In this document: positions 39,308 to 48,115 of the stretch, piece after piece
How the letters are laid out: the number at the start of each line of letters is the position of its first letter
Position numbering within the stretch: position 1 is the stretch's first letter
Assembly: GCA_027923505.1 (NCBI GenBank)
Contig: BROI01000012.1
Location: 496,001-560,000, forward strand
Source of the DNA: Mayamaea pseudoterrestris
Taxonomy: Eukaryota > Bacillariophyta > Bacillariophyceae > Sellaphorales > Sellaphoraceae
DNA length: 64,000 nucleotides
Direction: 5' to 3'
The notes under the pieces: generated by a model
What the model saw: only the letters and a program-made list of their open reading frames with translations
What the model was told of the DNA's origin: nothing
The model's database searches: none
Made by a program: the position numbers and the translations under genes

Positions 39308-41296
39308 ATGAAGTTCTCCACCACATTTGTCATTGTCATTGCTTCAGTCCTCTTCGCCTCCTCTGACGCTAAATTGCGTGGCGACAACAATCGTCAACGA
39401 CGACTCAAAGGATCCAAGTCGGGCGGCAAGGGCGGCTCTCACAAGGGAAGTAAAGGATCGAAATCCAAGGGCAAAGGAGGAGTATCTGGCTCAGTCGGAT
39501 CAGGTTCATACAGCAACGGCACCGTCGGTCGCGCTTCCAGTGGATCTGGATCAACCGTCCATGTCTCAAGCGAAAACGTTCAGCATCACATTACCGCCCA
39601 GGTACACCATGCCACTAGCGGATCGACAAGCACTGTCGTATCCAGTGGAAGCGTCAGCGATGAGTCGGTTGTCAGCTCTGCATCCGTTCCAGCATTATCG
39701 GCCTCGAAACCAGTTTCATCGGCAAGTATCCCAGCAGTAAGTGGTTCGGCAAGTCTCCAAGTAGAGTCATCCGGTTCGGCCAGCATCCCAGCTGTGAGCG
39801 GATCGGCCAGTCATGTTGTTGATGGCTCGGGCAGCATCCCGGCCGTGAGTGGCTCAGCCAGCATTACGATGGCATCAGGATCTACTTCCAAGGTAGTCGA
39901 AGGCTCTGCCAGTCTCCCCATAGCCTCCGGTTCTGCTTCAAAGCCAGTCGAAGGTTCGGCCAGTCTCCCGATGGCTTCTGGCTCTGCCTCGAAGGCCGTT
40001 GAAGGCTCTGCTAGTCTCCCAATGGCCTCCGGTTCTGCTTCAAAGCCAGTTGAAGGATCTGCTAGCCTCCCAATGGCATCTGGATCTGCCTCCAAGCCCG
40101 TCGAAGGCTCGGCAAGTCTCCCAATGGCTTCTGGCTCTGCCTCGAAGCCCGTCGAAGGGTCTGCTAGTCTGCCCATGGCATCCGGATCTGCCTCGAAGCC
40201 AGTTGAAGGATCGGCAAGTCTCCCAATGGCATCTGGATCTGCCTCCAAGCCCGTCGAAGGCTCTGCCAGTCTCCCCATTGTCTCCGGTTCTGCTTCAAAG
40301 CCAGTTGAAGGATCGGCTAGTCTCCCGATGGCATCTGGATCTGCCTCCAAGCCCGTCGAAGCATCTGCCAGTCTTCCCGTGGCATCTGGATCTGCATCCA
40401 AACCTGTTGAGGGTTCTGCTAGTCTCCCAATGGCATCTGGATCTGCCTCCAAGCCCGTCGAAGGATCTGCAAGTCTTCCCGTGGCATCCGGATCTGCATC
40501 TAAACCTGTCGAGGGTTCTGCTACTCTCCCCATGGTATCCGGCTCTGTGTCCAAGGCTGTCGAAGGCTCTGCTAGCCTCGCTATGGCTTCTGGATCTACG
40601 TCCAAGGCTGTCGAAGGCTCTGCTAGCCTCCCTATGGTATCTGGATCTGCGTCCAAGGCTGTCGAAGGCTCGGCCAGCATTCCGATGACATCCGGATCTG
40701 CGTCCAAGGCTGTCGAAGGCTCGGCCAGCCTCCCTATGGTATCTGGATCTGCGTCCAAGCCCGTCGAAGGCTCGGCCAGCATTCCAATGACATCCGGATC
40801 TGCCTCCAAGCCGGTGGAAGGTTCGGCCAGCATTCCAATTACTTCGGGCTCAGCTTCTCTGCCTGCAGTCTCCGGCAGTGCATCCAAGCCCGTCGTTGGA
40901 TCTGCATCATTGCCAGCAGTTTCCGGAAGTGTGAGCAAGCCTGTTGATGGCTCTGCCAGTATTCCGGCGACCTCGGGCTCAGCTTCATTGCCAGCAGTCT
41001 CAGGCAGTGCATCCAAGCCCGTCGTTGGATCTGCATCATTGCCAGCAGTATCCGGAAGTGCCAGCAAGCCCGTCGAATCTGGAAGTGCAAGCAAGAACGT
41101 CGAGATTGAGAGCGGCAGCACGGCCACAAGTGGCAGCGCCAGCCTTCAAGCTCCGACGAGCTCAGGAAGTGTTTCTGCTACTCCAGTTGAAAGTGGCAGT
41201 TCAAGTACTCAGGTCAACCATGTCAGTGCACCAACGGAATCTTCGTCAAAAAATAGTGATGGTGATACTCAGTCGTATTGGTGGCAAAGAAAGTAA
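39308..41296 (+). CDS. Silaffin-like secreted Ser/Lys-rich repeat protein
   Basis: A 662-residue protein from the ATG at 39308, which gives a clean signal peptide (MKFSTTFVIVIASVLFASSDA); an ATG at 39251 in frame would hide it. Right after the signal is a basic segment (about 22-58) with RQRRLKG, an RXL-type processing motif, and Lys clusters spaced KxxK and KxK (KGSKSGGKGGSHKGSKGSK), closely like the lysine units of diatom silaffins. Then follow about 25 copies of a 17-residue repeat (type SGSASKPVEGSASLPMA, 51 bp in DNA), rich in Ser for phosphorylation or glycosylation, with shorter variant repeats at the end and the tail SYWWQRK. Silaffins are silica-embedded cell-wall proteins modified with polyamines, phosphate and sugar. 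Homology is by composition and motif, as silaffins do not align well. Confidence 0.78.
   Translation: MKFSTTFVIVIASVLFASSDAKLRGDNNRQRRLKGSKSGGKGGSHKGSKGSKSKGKGGVSGSVGSGSYSNGTVGRASSGSGSTVHVSSENVQHHITAQVHHATSGSTSTVVSSGSVSDESVVSSASVPALSASKPVSSASIPAVSGSASLQVESSGSASIPAVSGSASHVVDGSGSIPAVSGSASITMASGSTSKVVEGSASLPIASGSASKPVEGSASLPMASGSASKAVEGSASLPMASGSASKPVEGSASLPMASGSASKPVEGSASLPMASGSASKPVEGSASLPMASGSASKPVEGSASLPMASGSASKPVEGSASLPIVSGSASKPVEGSASLPMASGSASKPVEASASLPVASGSASKPVEGSASLPMASGSASKPVEGSASLPVASGSASKPVEGSATLPMVSGSVSKAVEGSASLAMASGSTSKAVEGSASLPMVSGSASKAVEGSASIPMTSGSASKAVEGSASLPMVSGSASKPVEGSASIPMTSGSASKPVEGSASIPITSGSASLPAVSGSASKPVVGSASLPAVSGSVSKPVDGSASIPATSGSASLPAVSGSASKPVVGSASLPAVSGSASKPVESGSASKNVEIESGSTATSGSASLQAPTSSGSVSATPVESGSSSTQVNHVSAPTESSSKNSDGDTQSYWWQRK
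39880..41090 (+). repeat. 51-bp coding minisatellite in the silaffin-like gene
   Basis: About two dozen imperfect 51-bp units, each encoding a 17-residue block such as SASKPVEGSASLPMASG, lie in frame within the gene. Units in the first two thirds carry KPVEG or KAVEG; later units switch to KPVVGSASLPAVSG. The period being a multiple of three means length changes keep the frame, so copy number probably varies between strains. The opposite strand is also open across the array, which is a by-product of codon use. Confidence 0.85.
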
Positions 41297-41490
41297 ATCG
41301 CGCATGCAGCCAACCGTATGATTGGGAGGAGTAGAACATGACATTTAGATCCACCATACGTTAAAATATAACCTTACAAGCAACCATTCTCAACTACAGT
41401 AGTAAACACGTAGCATTTAAAGTAGAGTATTTTTGATGGCGTTGCTGCAGAAGTCGTGCTGCTGCAGAAATTTGTTAACATCATATTCGA
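41297..41490. other. Convergent intergenic region
   Basis: 194 bp between the silaffin-like stop and the stop of the aldehyde dehydrogenase; only AT-rich 3' sequence is seen. Confidence 0.4.
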
Positions 41491-43260
41491 CTACGTTACA
41501 GTCTGCATAAAGTTTGACGATCGTTCAAGGCCGTCGACAAGCGCTTCGTTCAAGCCCTTCACTCCCTTGTATGCCACTGCAGTTGGCACTGAAAATTCTC
41601 GCAAAGCGTCCATCACGGACATTACACCCATGGCCGACGAGCGACGTCCGGCGAATGGCAAAGTGTCTGGTGATCTACCACACTGCTGATTTAGATTGAT
41701 CTTGGCAAAGACGGCCGAAAAGCCATCCACCAACTCGATAGTTGATGCAGGATCTTGTCCAAAGATGCTGACTTGCTGACCAAATGGCTGGCCGCTCTGG
41801 CCAAAATTAATTACTTCCTCAAGGCTACTGTAGGTAGTAATTGGTATAATCGGACCAAACTGCTCCTCATTAAACACTTTCATGTTTGGCGTGACGGGAA
41901 ACAAAACGGCCGGAACCATCAGAGTACTCTTCGCGCCTCCAATTATTTTGCCGCCGTTGGCATTTACAACCTTTGCTCCCTTGACAACCGCATCATCTAT
42001 CAACTCCTTCATGTAGTCAATCCGGCCGCTGTTTGGAAGTGGCGTAATCATGGAATACTTGCCGTTACTCTCATGCATCTGATCGGGCAAGCCGACCGTC
42101 ATGGCATCCACGCGTTTTACCAGCGCCTCCACAAACGTTTCAGCGTGAGCGGACGGAACGTAGTGCAGCTTCAAAGCAGTGCAGCGCTGCCCATTATACG
42201 AGAGACTTCCGGTAATAGCTTCATTGAGAGCATTGTTCAAAACAGCGTCTGCAGTTGTTGTGAACATGTCATCCAAGTAGATGGCCATGTTATTTGCTTC
42301 GAGCTGCAGAAAAATCTTGAGGCGATGTGGTTGCGGATGAAGCTTGATCAATTCGTCTGCTGCCTTGGAACCTCCAATAAAGGCCAATCCATCCACTAAA
42401 CCAGTCTCCATGAGCGGCGGCATGGTTGATCGACCCGAGCCTGCAATAAAGTTGACTGTTCCTGGCGGCAGCGACTTTTGCAATGCCTCCATGGTCAAAA
42501 CATGAACCAAGCCTCCAACAGTAGGAATCTTGAGAATGCAAACGTTACCCATGAGCAGCAATGGAATGATGCAGGCGTAGCTTTCGTTGAGTGGATAGTT
42601 GTACGGCGCAAGCGTCAAGTATACTCCAATGGCGTTGCGCTTAACAAAGGCTCGCGTTGTTCCGCCATGAGTCTTCCACTCGCCAGTGAATTCCGAATTG
42701 GTTTGAATGGCTTGAATCACCGACTTTGCAAAGATAATTGTTCGATCAAACTCTGCTTCAGCATCGACTCGGTTCTTTCCAATCTCCCACATGAGTACAT
42801 TGACTATATCCTCCCGCTTCTTGGAAAGCTCCTCGAGGTAAATTTGAATGGATTCGATCCGCTGCTGCAGAGTCATTTGCGGCCAAACACCCGCTCCATG
42901 CTTCCATGCCTCGACAGAATCTTGTAGAACGTGTAGTGACTGTTCCTTTGTAAATTGAGGTAGTCGTCCAATGTTGAATCGTTCCAGTACGACTGAATTT
43001 GTTGTCTTGTCGTCGATTGCATCTGGAGCAGGACAAGACTCGTCGTCGTCGCCATTCTTGTCACGTTTGGTCGAAGCGGCCCTGCAGCAGGCAGTGACTT
43101 CAGTCCACCTCGTTGAAGGTATTTGCGTCAAATCGAGGCTCGCTGGTAGCCAAATGGTGGGAACAACGTTTGGAAGTGACGATGATGTTTGCGTCGACGA
43201 TGATGAGGCCAAGCCAAATGGTGCGAAAAGGGCGGCCAAGATTAGCGAGTAGCAATGCAT
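41491..43260 (-). CDS. Aldehyde dehydrogenase, non-phosphorylating GAPDH (GAPN)-like
   Basis: A 589-residue intronless protein. The ALDH domain occupies about residues 85-570: coenzyme-site segment LTLAPYNYPLNESYA, KIPTVGG, FIAGSGRSTMPPLM, FIGGSKAADELI, the catalytic Glu in FLQLEANNMAIYL (the LEAxN variant of some GAPN-like ALDHs, not ELGG), the catalytic Cys in NGQRCTALKL, FNEEQFGPIIP and GRSPDTLPFAGRR near the end. The GQRCTA motif and the PDTLPF end resemble NADP-dependent glyceraldehyde-3-phosphate dehydrogenase (ALDH11). The N-terminus (MHCYSLILAALFAPFGLASS) is a signal peptide, so the enzyme enters the secretory pathway or, if the ASSS site is accepted, a plastid; no Phe is at the cleavage site. 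A long Ser/Cys-containing spacer of about 60 residues follows the signal. Confidence 0.85.
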   Translation of the reverse strand: MHCYSLILAALFAPFGLASSSSTQTSSSLPNVVPTIWLPASLDLTQIPSTRWTEVTACCRAASTKRDKNGDDDESCPAPDAIDDKTTNSVVLERFNIGRLPQFTKEQSLHVLQDSVEAWKHGAGVWPQMTLQQRIESIQIYLEELSKKREDIVNVLMWEIGKNRVDAEAEFDRTIIFAKSVIQAIQTNSEFTGEWKTHGGTTRAFVKRNAIGVYLTLAPYNYPLNESYACIIPLLLMGNVCILKIPTVGGLVHVLTMEALQKSLPPGTVNFIAGSGRSTMPPLMETGLVDGLAFIGGSKAADELIKLHPQPHRLKIFLQLEANNMAIYLDDMFTTTADAVLNNALNEAITGSLSYNGQRCTALKLHYVPSAHAETFVEALVKRVDAMTVGLPDQMHESNGKYSMITPLPNSGRIDYMKELIDDAVVKGAKVVNANGGKIIGGAKSTLMVPAVLFPVTPNMKVFNEEQFGPIIPITTYSSLEEVINFGQSGQPFGQQVSIFGQDPASTIELVDGFSAVFAKINLNQQCGRSPDTLPFAGRRSSAMGVMSVMDALREFSVPTAVAYKGVKGLNEALVDGLERSSNFMQTVT

Positions 43261-44196
43261 CTTTTATAACTTCTATTTCTGCCAATAGAATCCTCCCGTG
43301 CTCTGCTTATAGCTCAGAAACAGACTACCGTAGTTGAATAACGCTTGTATAAGGCGTATACCAATAAGGAAATGATGATGCCGAGATAAACAAAAATCTC
43401 TCCACCTGTCACAGATTGTCGTAACGGTACTTGATGCGACACGCACGAACATTTTTGTGCTAGACAATGATGAGCATTGACGAAGGTGAGACGCTCGCTG
43501 CGTTCATCAATTTCTGCCGCACCAAATGTTATAGCATCGCATATCCAGCTCATCCGACAGCCGTATTTGCACCAAATTGAATGGCATGATTGCCGCAGTT
43601 GACGAAATGGTGTAACAATTTCCGCACGTTGAGCGACTGTGTAAGCTAAGGATTCATTTGGTGGCCGTCGCCCTTCCAATTTGATTTGACGGACGCAACG
43701 AAACAACGAATGCACGTGCGACTCGACGAACCAAAGCGCTTGCCGTAGTTACAAGTTAAAGCGGAGCCGGCACGAAATTTCTATGACTAAGCATTTGGAA
43801 AGCAATTATACGGCTGTCAAGAGATGCGTGCGGACTGCTGGTATCATTACACGATGGAATGATTGGAGATGCTACTGATACCAGAGTACATTTTGGTTTT
43901 GCTTCATTGCTTCAGACAATATATCCGAGATACATTATAATAATAACATGGACATTCCCAACCAGTGTTATGCGCTTTATGGAAGACCTGCAACTACAGG
44001 AGTGCGTCTGCGTCAAGTACACGACCGTGCAGGCTATCCGCGTCATTGTTTGACGACTTGTATAATATTGAATAACTGTAACTTCTTCTATAGCTTATGA
44101 GTACTCATTATTATCACAAAAGGATAGGAATCGCAATATGATAGAAGCTTTAACACGCCCAGACTTTGCGAAAGTCTACCAAGCCGGCAACTTCAC
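43261..44196. other. Intergenic region upstream of the aldehyde dehydrogenase
   Basis: 936 bp between two minus-strand genes. Open frames up to 133 codons (43314-43715, minus) have no recognisable domain. Nothing else is seen. Confidence 0.4.
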
Positions 44197-47100
44197 TTAG
44201 ACCGTCGACTGGTCCAGATGAGGTTTTCGTCCCTCAGGCAATTCATCATCATCGCCATAACCATCGTGTTTTCGCTTCGAAGAGCTGCTACCAGACAGAT
44301 TGCTGTCATATATTTGCTGCTCGTCTCTCCAACCATCCGACAGATCAACATCCGAAAAGTTAAATACAGCCTGCGAAACGACAGGAACTGACTCAGATCC
44401 AGCTCGAATTCCTTCACTAGAATCCTTTAGACCAAGTCCTTTCGCCGCAAGTGCATAGTACTTGCGCTGAATTGAAGATATTGTCGAGGACTCATTCATA
44501 TTATCAAGTTTCGCCTTCAACGACGAAGGAAAATTCTGACAATTCGAGAGGTGAGCGCGCTGAAACTCTCGGACTGCTTCATAAATTCCGTGAATCGAAT
44601 ACGGAAAAGTCACAGCATTGCCCCTCGCGCCTGTTCCATGCAGAGCGGTTGAGCAGTGTTTGCATCGTAGACCAACCTGTCCCTCTACTATGGGAAACTT
44701 TGTGTCATCGGCTGCGGCGCGAACATCGTCCCAAGTGGCACAAAATACTTCTAACTGTCGACGAATCAAGCAATCTTGCGGCGATAAGAACTCAGGGTCC
44801 TCCGCAATCGCAAGCAGTACTCGCGAGGACGGCGACAGTTGCACGTTATCGGCATGCAAAACCGATTCAGCTAGCACCTTGGCCGCTTCTTTTGTTGGTC
44901 GTTGCATCAAATACGGACTATCTTCGCCTGTCGACGTTCCAGATGTGGTGCCTGACGGAGAGGTCTGCTTCGTGTCCTCTGCTGGTGAAACTTGATGACC
45001 AGAAACCCCACCGGACAGCCGAGGACTGCCGTCATCCGTCGGAGTGCTAGGCGGGTCAGCGTCATGGATCCGTTTCCATACTCGTCGAAAAAATACCTTT
45101 TGTGACCCGCGAGGCAGGCGCGACATTTGATCCTGGTGTATCTCTTTCAATGTCGTCAAGGCATCCTTGATCTCGTCCGGGCACTCCTTACATTTCAATA
45201 TATGTGTAGGAATCTCGGCAAAACTGTTCGACAAGCGATCAACCCCACTCCAATAAAACTTCCTAGATTTTGATGTCTCCGCGCAGTGAATGCACTGCAA
45301 GCCACCAAACCCCAATAAGATATTCTCACGTTTGCCGCCCCGTGTCTTGCGATCGCCTTCGGAAAATCGAACCACTTGCAATTGTTTCATGAGATAGTAC
45401 AAGTAGTCCGTCAAGAGTAGTTTGTCTTCAAAGCGCACCAAATTCTGTTCATCGGGTGTATGAGCAAAAACATCTTGCTCCGCTAAAAATGCAATCGCCT
45501 TGCGACCCGAAGGTCCCATCTTGGCGGGTGATGCTGGACGAGCGGGCGGCAATCGTTGCGTTAAGGCTTCCTGCGTATAATTTGCCCCCGCATCTTGATG
45601 ATGCATACCACCCGCCGGCATGGCTCCGTCATAAGCATTCGCGTAAGCAGCGGTGTTGGGAGTCAAAGGGCTGATTTCTGGATTCACTCGAGCTTGTCCA
45701 AAGCCAGCAGCTGCAGTCGCCGGCGAATATGTTGCGACATCTGGAGGCGGTCCGTGCCCATAGGTATAAGGCGAATGCGGCTCGGCTATTGTCCCCAAAG
45801 ACTGTTGCTGCTGGTAGTATTCTGCCATTTGCTGTTGCTGCTCCAAGTAGGCTCGACACACGGACAAGTGAGCATCAATAAAATCTCCAGGTGGAGGTGT
45901 TCGCTCAGGCATTGACCACCGAAAATTGACGTCCCGATACTGCGGATGAACATGGCTACAATACTTGCAAAGCCAGTCACCCTCGTATGGATCTTGGAAA
46001 AATGGGAAGTCTGCCGGCAGCTCATATGGCGCTGGACCTGAAGCGGCCGCGGCAGCAACTACTTGCTGATGGTACAATACCGCAGCCGTGACATTAGATT
46101 GATGCGGATCCACAGTCGCAGCTGTGGCGTGACGCATCGCCAATGCTGTCGGAGAAAGGTAGGATGGCGGAGCAAATGGTAGCTGCATACTTTGAGGAGC
46201 GAGGGCTGGCGACCGTATAACCGAAGGTGGCGCACTATAGGTCGGTTGTCCTGTCGCCGCCGCAGCTGCTGCCGCGGCCAACGTCAGGGATCCGTCAGCC
46301 GGATATTGATGACCTGCACTAGCAACCGTCGCTATTGCTTCACATTGCGGCGGCGACGCTCGATGGTGTGCTGAGTCTGCTGCAGCATGATGTTGCGGAG
46401 AAGCACTATGTGACGCAGCTGCCTCCGCAGTTTCCGCAAAGCAAATTCCAGAATTCTCGGGATACCGATTCACAATACCCAATTGAAAGCATCGCTGCTT
46501 GAGATATTCGACCAAGATTTCCCGTTGCCTTGCCTCCACTTCCTCATCGTGCTTTTGCCAGGCACTCGCTCCTCCAGTTTCAGCCGAAACAGCTCGCTGC
46601 TGTCGCATTCGTACAGCCTCTTGGATAGTCCGTCGCTCACTACTTGGCAATAGTTCACATGACTGCAAATGTCGATCCGCCATGCTGTACACGGCATCAA
46701 TTACAGAGGCAATGCTTCGAGGCATAGATAGTTCACTATCAGAGAGTCTCGCTCCCAAGCTAGCGCACCGCCGGCAAATCAAGCCAACGCGTGATGCACC
46801 ATGCTCCTCGCTGCTCTTGAGTGCATCATCGTGAGCTTCCGCTTCATCGACTGAAAGCTCGAAGAGCTGTAAATTTTGACAGGAGAGTGCATCCGACGAC
46901 TCAAGAAAATGTTGCTGCTGACTCGCGTCCTTTGCGTCAAGCAAAAGGTATCGACGAGAATCACTTGCTTCCATAGTTGCGGCTTCCAAAGTCGTTGAGA
47001 TATATTCCTGTTGATTAGATTGCAATGGAGGAGGAGAACGCCGAGGAGACTTTACTGCTTGTTGCGATTCCATGGACGACGCATGTTGCGGAGACGGCTG

Positions 47101-47346
47101 CCGTGCCGCGGCATGCAAATAGGAATGATCCTGGTGACTACCGGTAGCGGCAGTCTCATAATGATACCCAGGTTGCGACATTTGCTGATCCAATGGCTGC
47201 TGCACTTGCTGTTCCAATGACTTTCGCTGCGGCTGCCTCGACAATGTTTGTCGACACAAACCTTCATGATACTCCGCCTCCTCAGGTCGATCAAAGGGAG
47301 CATTGCAAAAGTCGCAAACCCAGAATCCTCTCATTTGCTGCGGCAT
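44197..47346 (-). CDS. Large Cys/His-cluster protein, unknown (possibly diatom-specific) family
   Basis: About 1,049 residues from the first ATG at 47346. Four metal-type clusters are spread along it: GFWVCDFCNAPFDRPEEAEY ending HEGLC (near the N-terminus), DWLCKYCSHVHP with a later HLSVC, LQCIHCAETSKSRKFYWSG with THILKC, and LRCKHCSTALHG with HLSNC; each is C-x2-C followed by H-x3/4-C, so a zinc-finger-like site. The two last clusters sit in folded regions (about 610-760 and 870-1000); the first of these contains FEDKLLLTDYLYYLMKQLQ. Between them are long Gln/Ala/Pro/Ser-rich disordered tracts and, at the C-terminus, SSSKRKHDGYGD, a possible nuclear localisation signal. I do not recognise the family; a nuclear regulator is a reasonable guess. 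TACCGGTA occurs at 47139-47146 in its coding sequence. Confidence 0.78.
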   Translation of the reverse strand: MPQQMRGFWVCDFCNAPFDRPEEAEYHEGLCRQTLSRQPQRKSLEQQVQQPLDQQMSQPGYHYETAATGSHQDHSYLHAAARQPSPQHASSMESQQAVKSPRRSPPPLQSNQQEYISTTLEAATMEASDSRRYLLLDAKDASQQQHFLESSDALSCQNLQLFELSVDEAEAHDDALKSSEEHGASRVGLICRRCASLGARLSDSELSMPRSIASVIDAVYSMADRHLQSCELLPSSERRTIQEAVRMRQQRAVSAETGGASAWQKHDEEVEARQREILVEYLKQRCFQLGIVNRYPENSGICFAETAEAAASHSASPQHHAAADSAHHRASPPQCEAIATVASAGHQYPADGSLTLAAAAAAAATGQPTYSAPPSVIRSPALAPQSMQLPFAPPSYLSPTALAMRHATAATVDPHQSNVTAAVLYHQQVVAAAAASGPAPYELPADFPFFQDPYEGDWLCKYCSHVHPQYRDVNFRWSMPERTPPPGDFIDAHLSVCRAYLEQQQQMAEYYQQQQSLGTIAEPHSPYTYGHGPPPDVATYSPATAAAGFGQARVNPEISPLTPNTAAYANAYDGAMPAGGMHHQDAGANYTQEALTQRLPPARPASPAKMGPSGRKAIAFLAEQDVFAHTPDEQNLVRFEDKLLLTDYLYYLMKQLQVVRFSEGDRKTRGGKRENILLGFGGLQCIHCAETSKSRKFYWSGVDRLSNSFAEIPTHILKCKECPDEIKDALTTLKEIHQDQMSRLPRGSQKVFFRRVWKRIHDADPPSTPTDDGSPRLSGGVSGHQVSPAEDTKQTSPSGTTSGTSTGEDSPYLMQRPTKEAAKVLAESVLHADNVQLSPSSRVLLAIAEDPEFLSPQDCLIRRQLEVFCATWDDVRAAADDTKFPIVEGQVGLRCKHCSTALHGTGARGNAVTFPYSIHGIYEAVREFQRAHLSNCQNFPSSLKAKLDNMNESSTISSIQRKYYALAAKGLGLKDSSEGIRAGSESVPVVSQAVFNFSDVDLSDGWRDEQQIYDSNLSGSSSSKRKHDGYGDDDELPEGRKPHLDQSTV

Positions 47347-48115
47347 TCTGACCCCGGCAGCATGGACGACTTTAATATGTGTATTCGTCAGTTTAAATGT
47401 GTACCTTTTTGCGTGCGCGTCTAGAGGTTCCAATAGCGACTGCAAAATCTGTAGTTTGCAGGCTTGTTCGCTTTATGAAATCAAACTAAGCAGTCCTCGA
47501 AAACACCTCGTCCTTTCTGCCAACGACTACTGATCGTGCCTCTTGACGCTTCTTTCAAATAAGTTTTCGAGCAGCAGCGTGGACGGAGCGAAATGGTGGG
47601 TCGTCGTCGTGTCTGATGGGTTTGCTTACGAATCGCAGTCGCCAGCCTTCGTCTCCCTTCTCACTCCTTCGAAAAACCACGCGCGGCATGATTGACTGGC
47701 GCGCTACGACGGTTATAAATTAGTCGTGCGTAATAAAAGGCATAATCGGAGTAATCAAGTCGTGAACCGGCTCGCTTGATAGAAGTGTCTGAATCACGCC
47801 GACCTTTCCTTTGATGCGTGACAAGCGTCACGCTGATTTGAATGAGCTAAATGTTTGACATATTCAATGAATTAAAATCCTAGAACTGGAGCATGATTGC
47901 AAGAATTGGCATGATGCAAGCATGACGATGCCAGAAATGGCTGATTAATCGCCTGGCAAGCTGTAGCAAGCAATGCAACAACACAAACACCTACCGGTAC
48001 AGGACCGAGAGCGCATGGATGGATCGCCATCAACTCTCGTCAAAGGTATATTTACTACCGATATGTGATTATTAACATCATACGCCTCTAATACATAGCA
48101 GCTTTTTGACAATCA
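47347..48115. other. Intergenic region upstream of the Cys/His-cluster protein
   Basis: 769 bp between two minus-strand genes. The coding frame stays open about 100 bp upstream of the ATG. One TACCGGTA palindrome lies at 47992-47999. No other features are seen. Confidence 0.4.

Noticed and set aside
39811-41127. 438-codon open frame on the minus strand inside the silaffin-like repeats
   Set aside because: It is the antisense of the 51-bp repeat; codon use of the sense strand keeps the opposite frame open. It has no signal peptide or domain.
41491-43260. Loss of the catalytic Glu in the aldehyde dehydrogenase
   Set aside because: The segment FLQLEANNMAIYL keeps a Glu when aligned with LEAxN-type GAPN proteins, so the enzyme is probably active.
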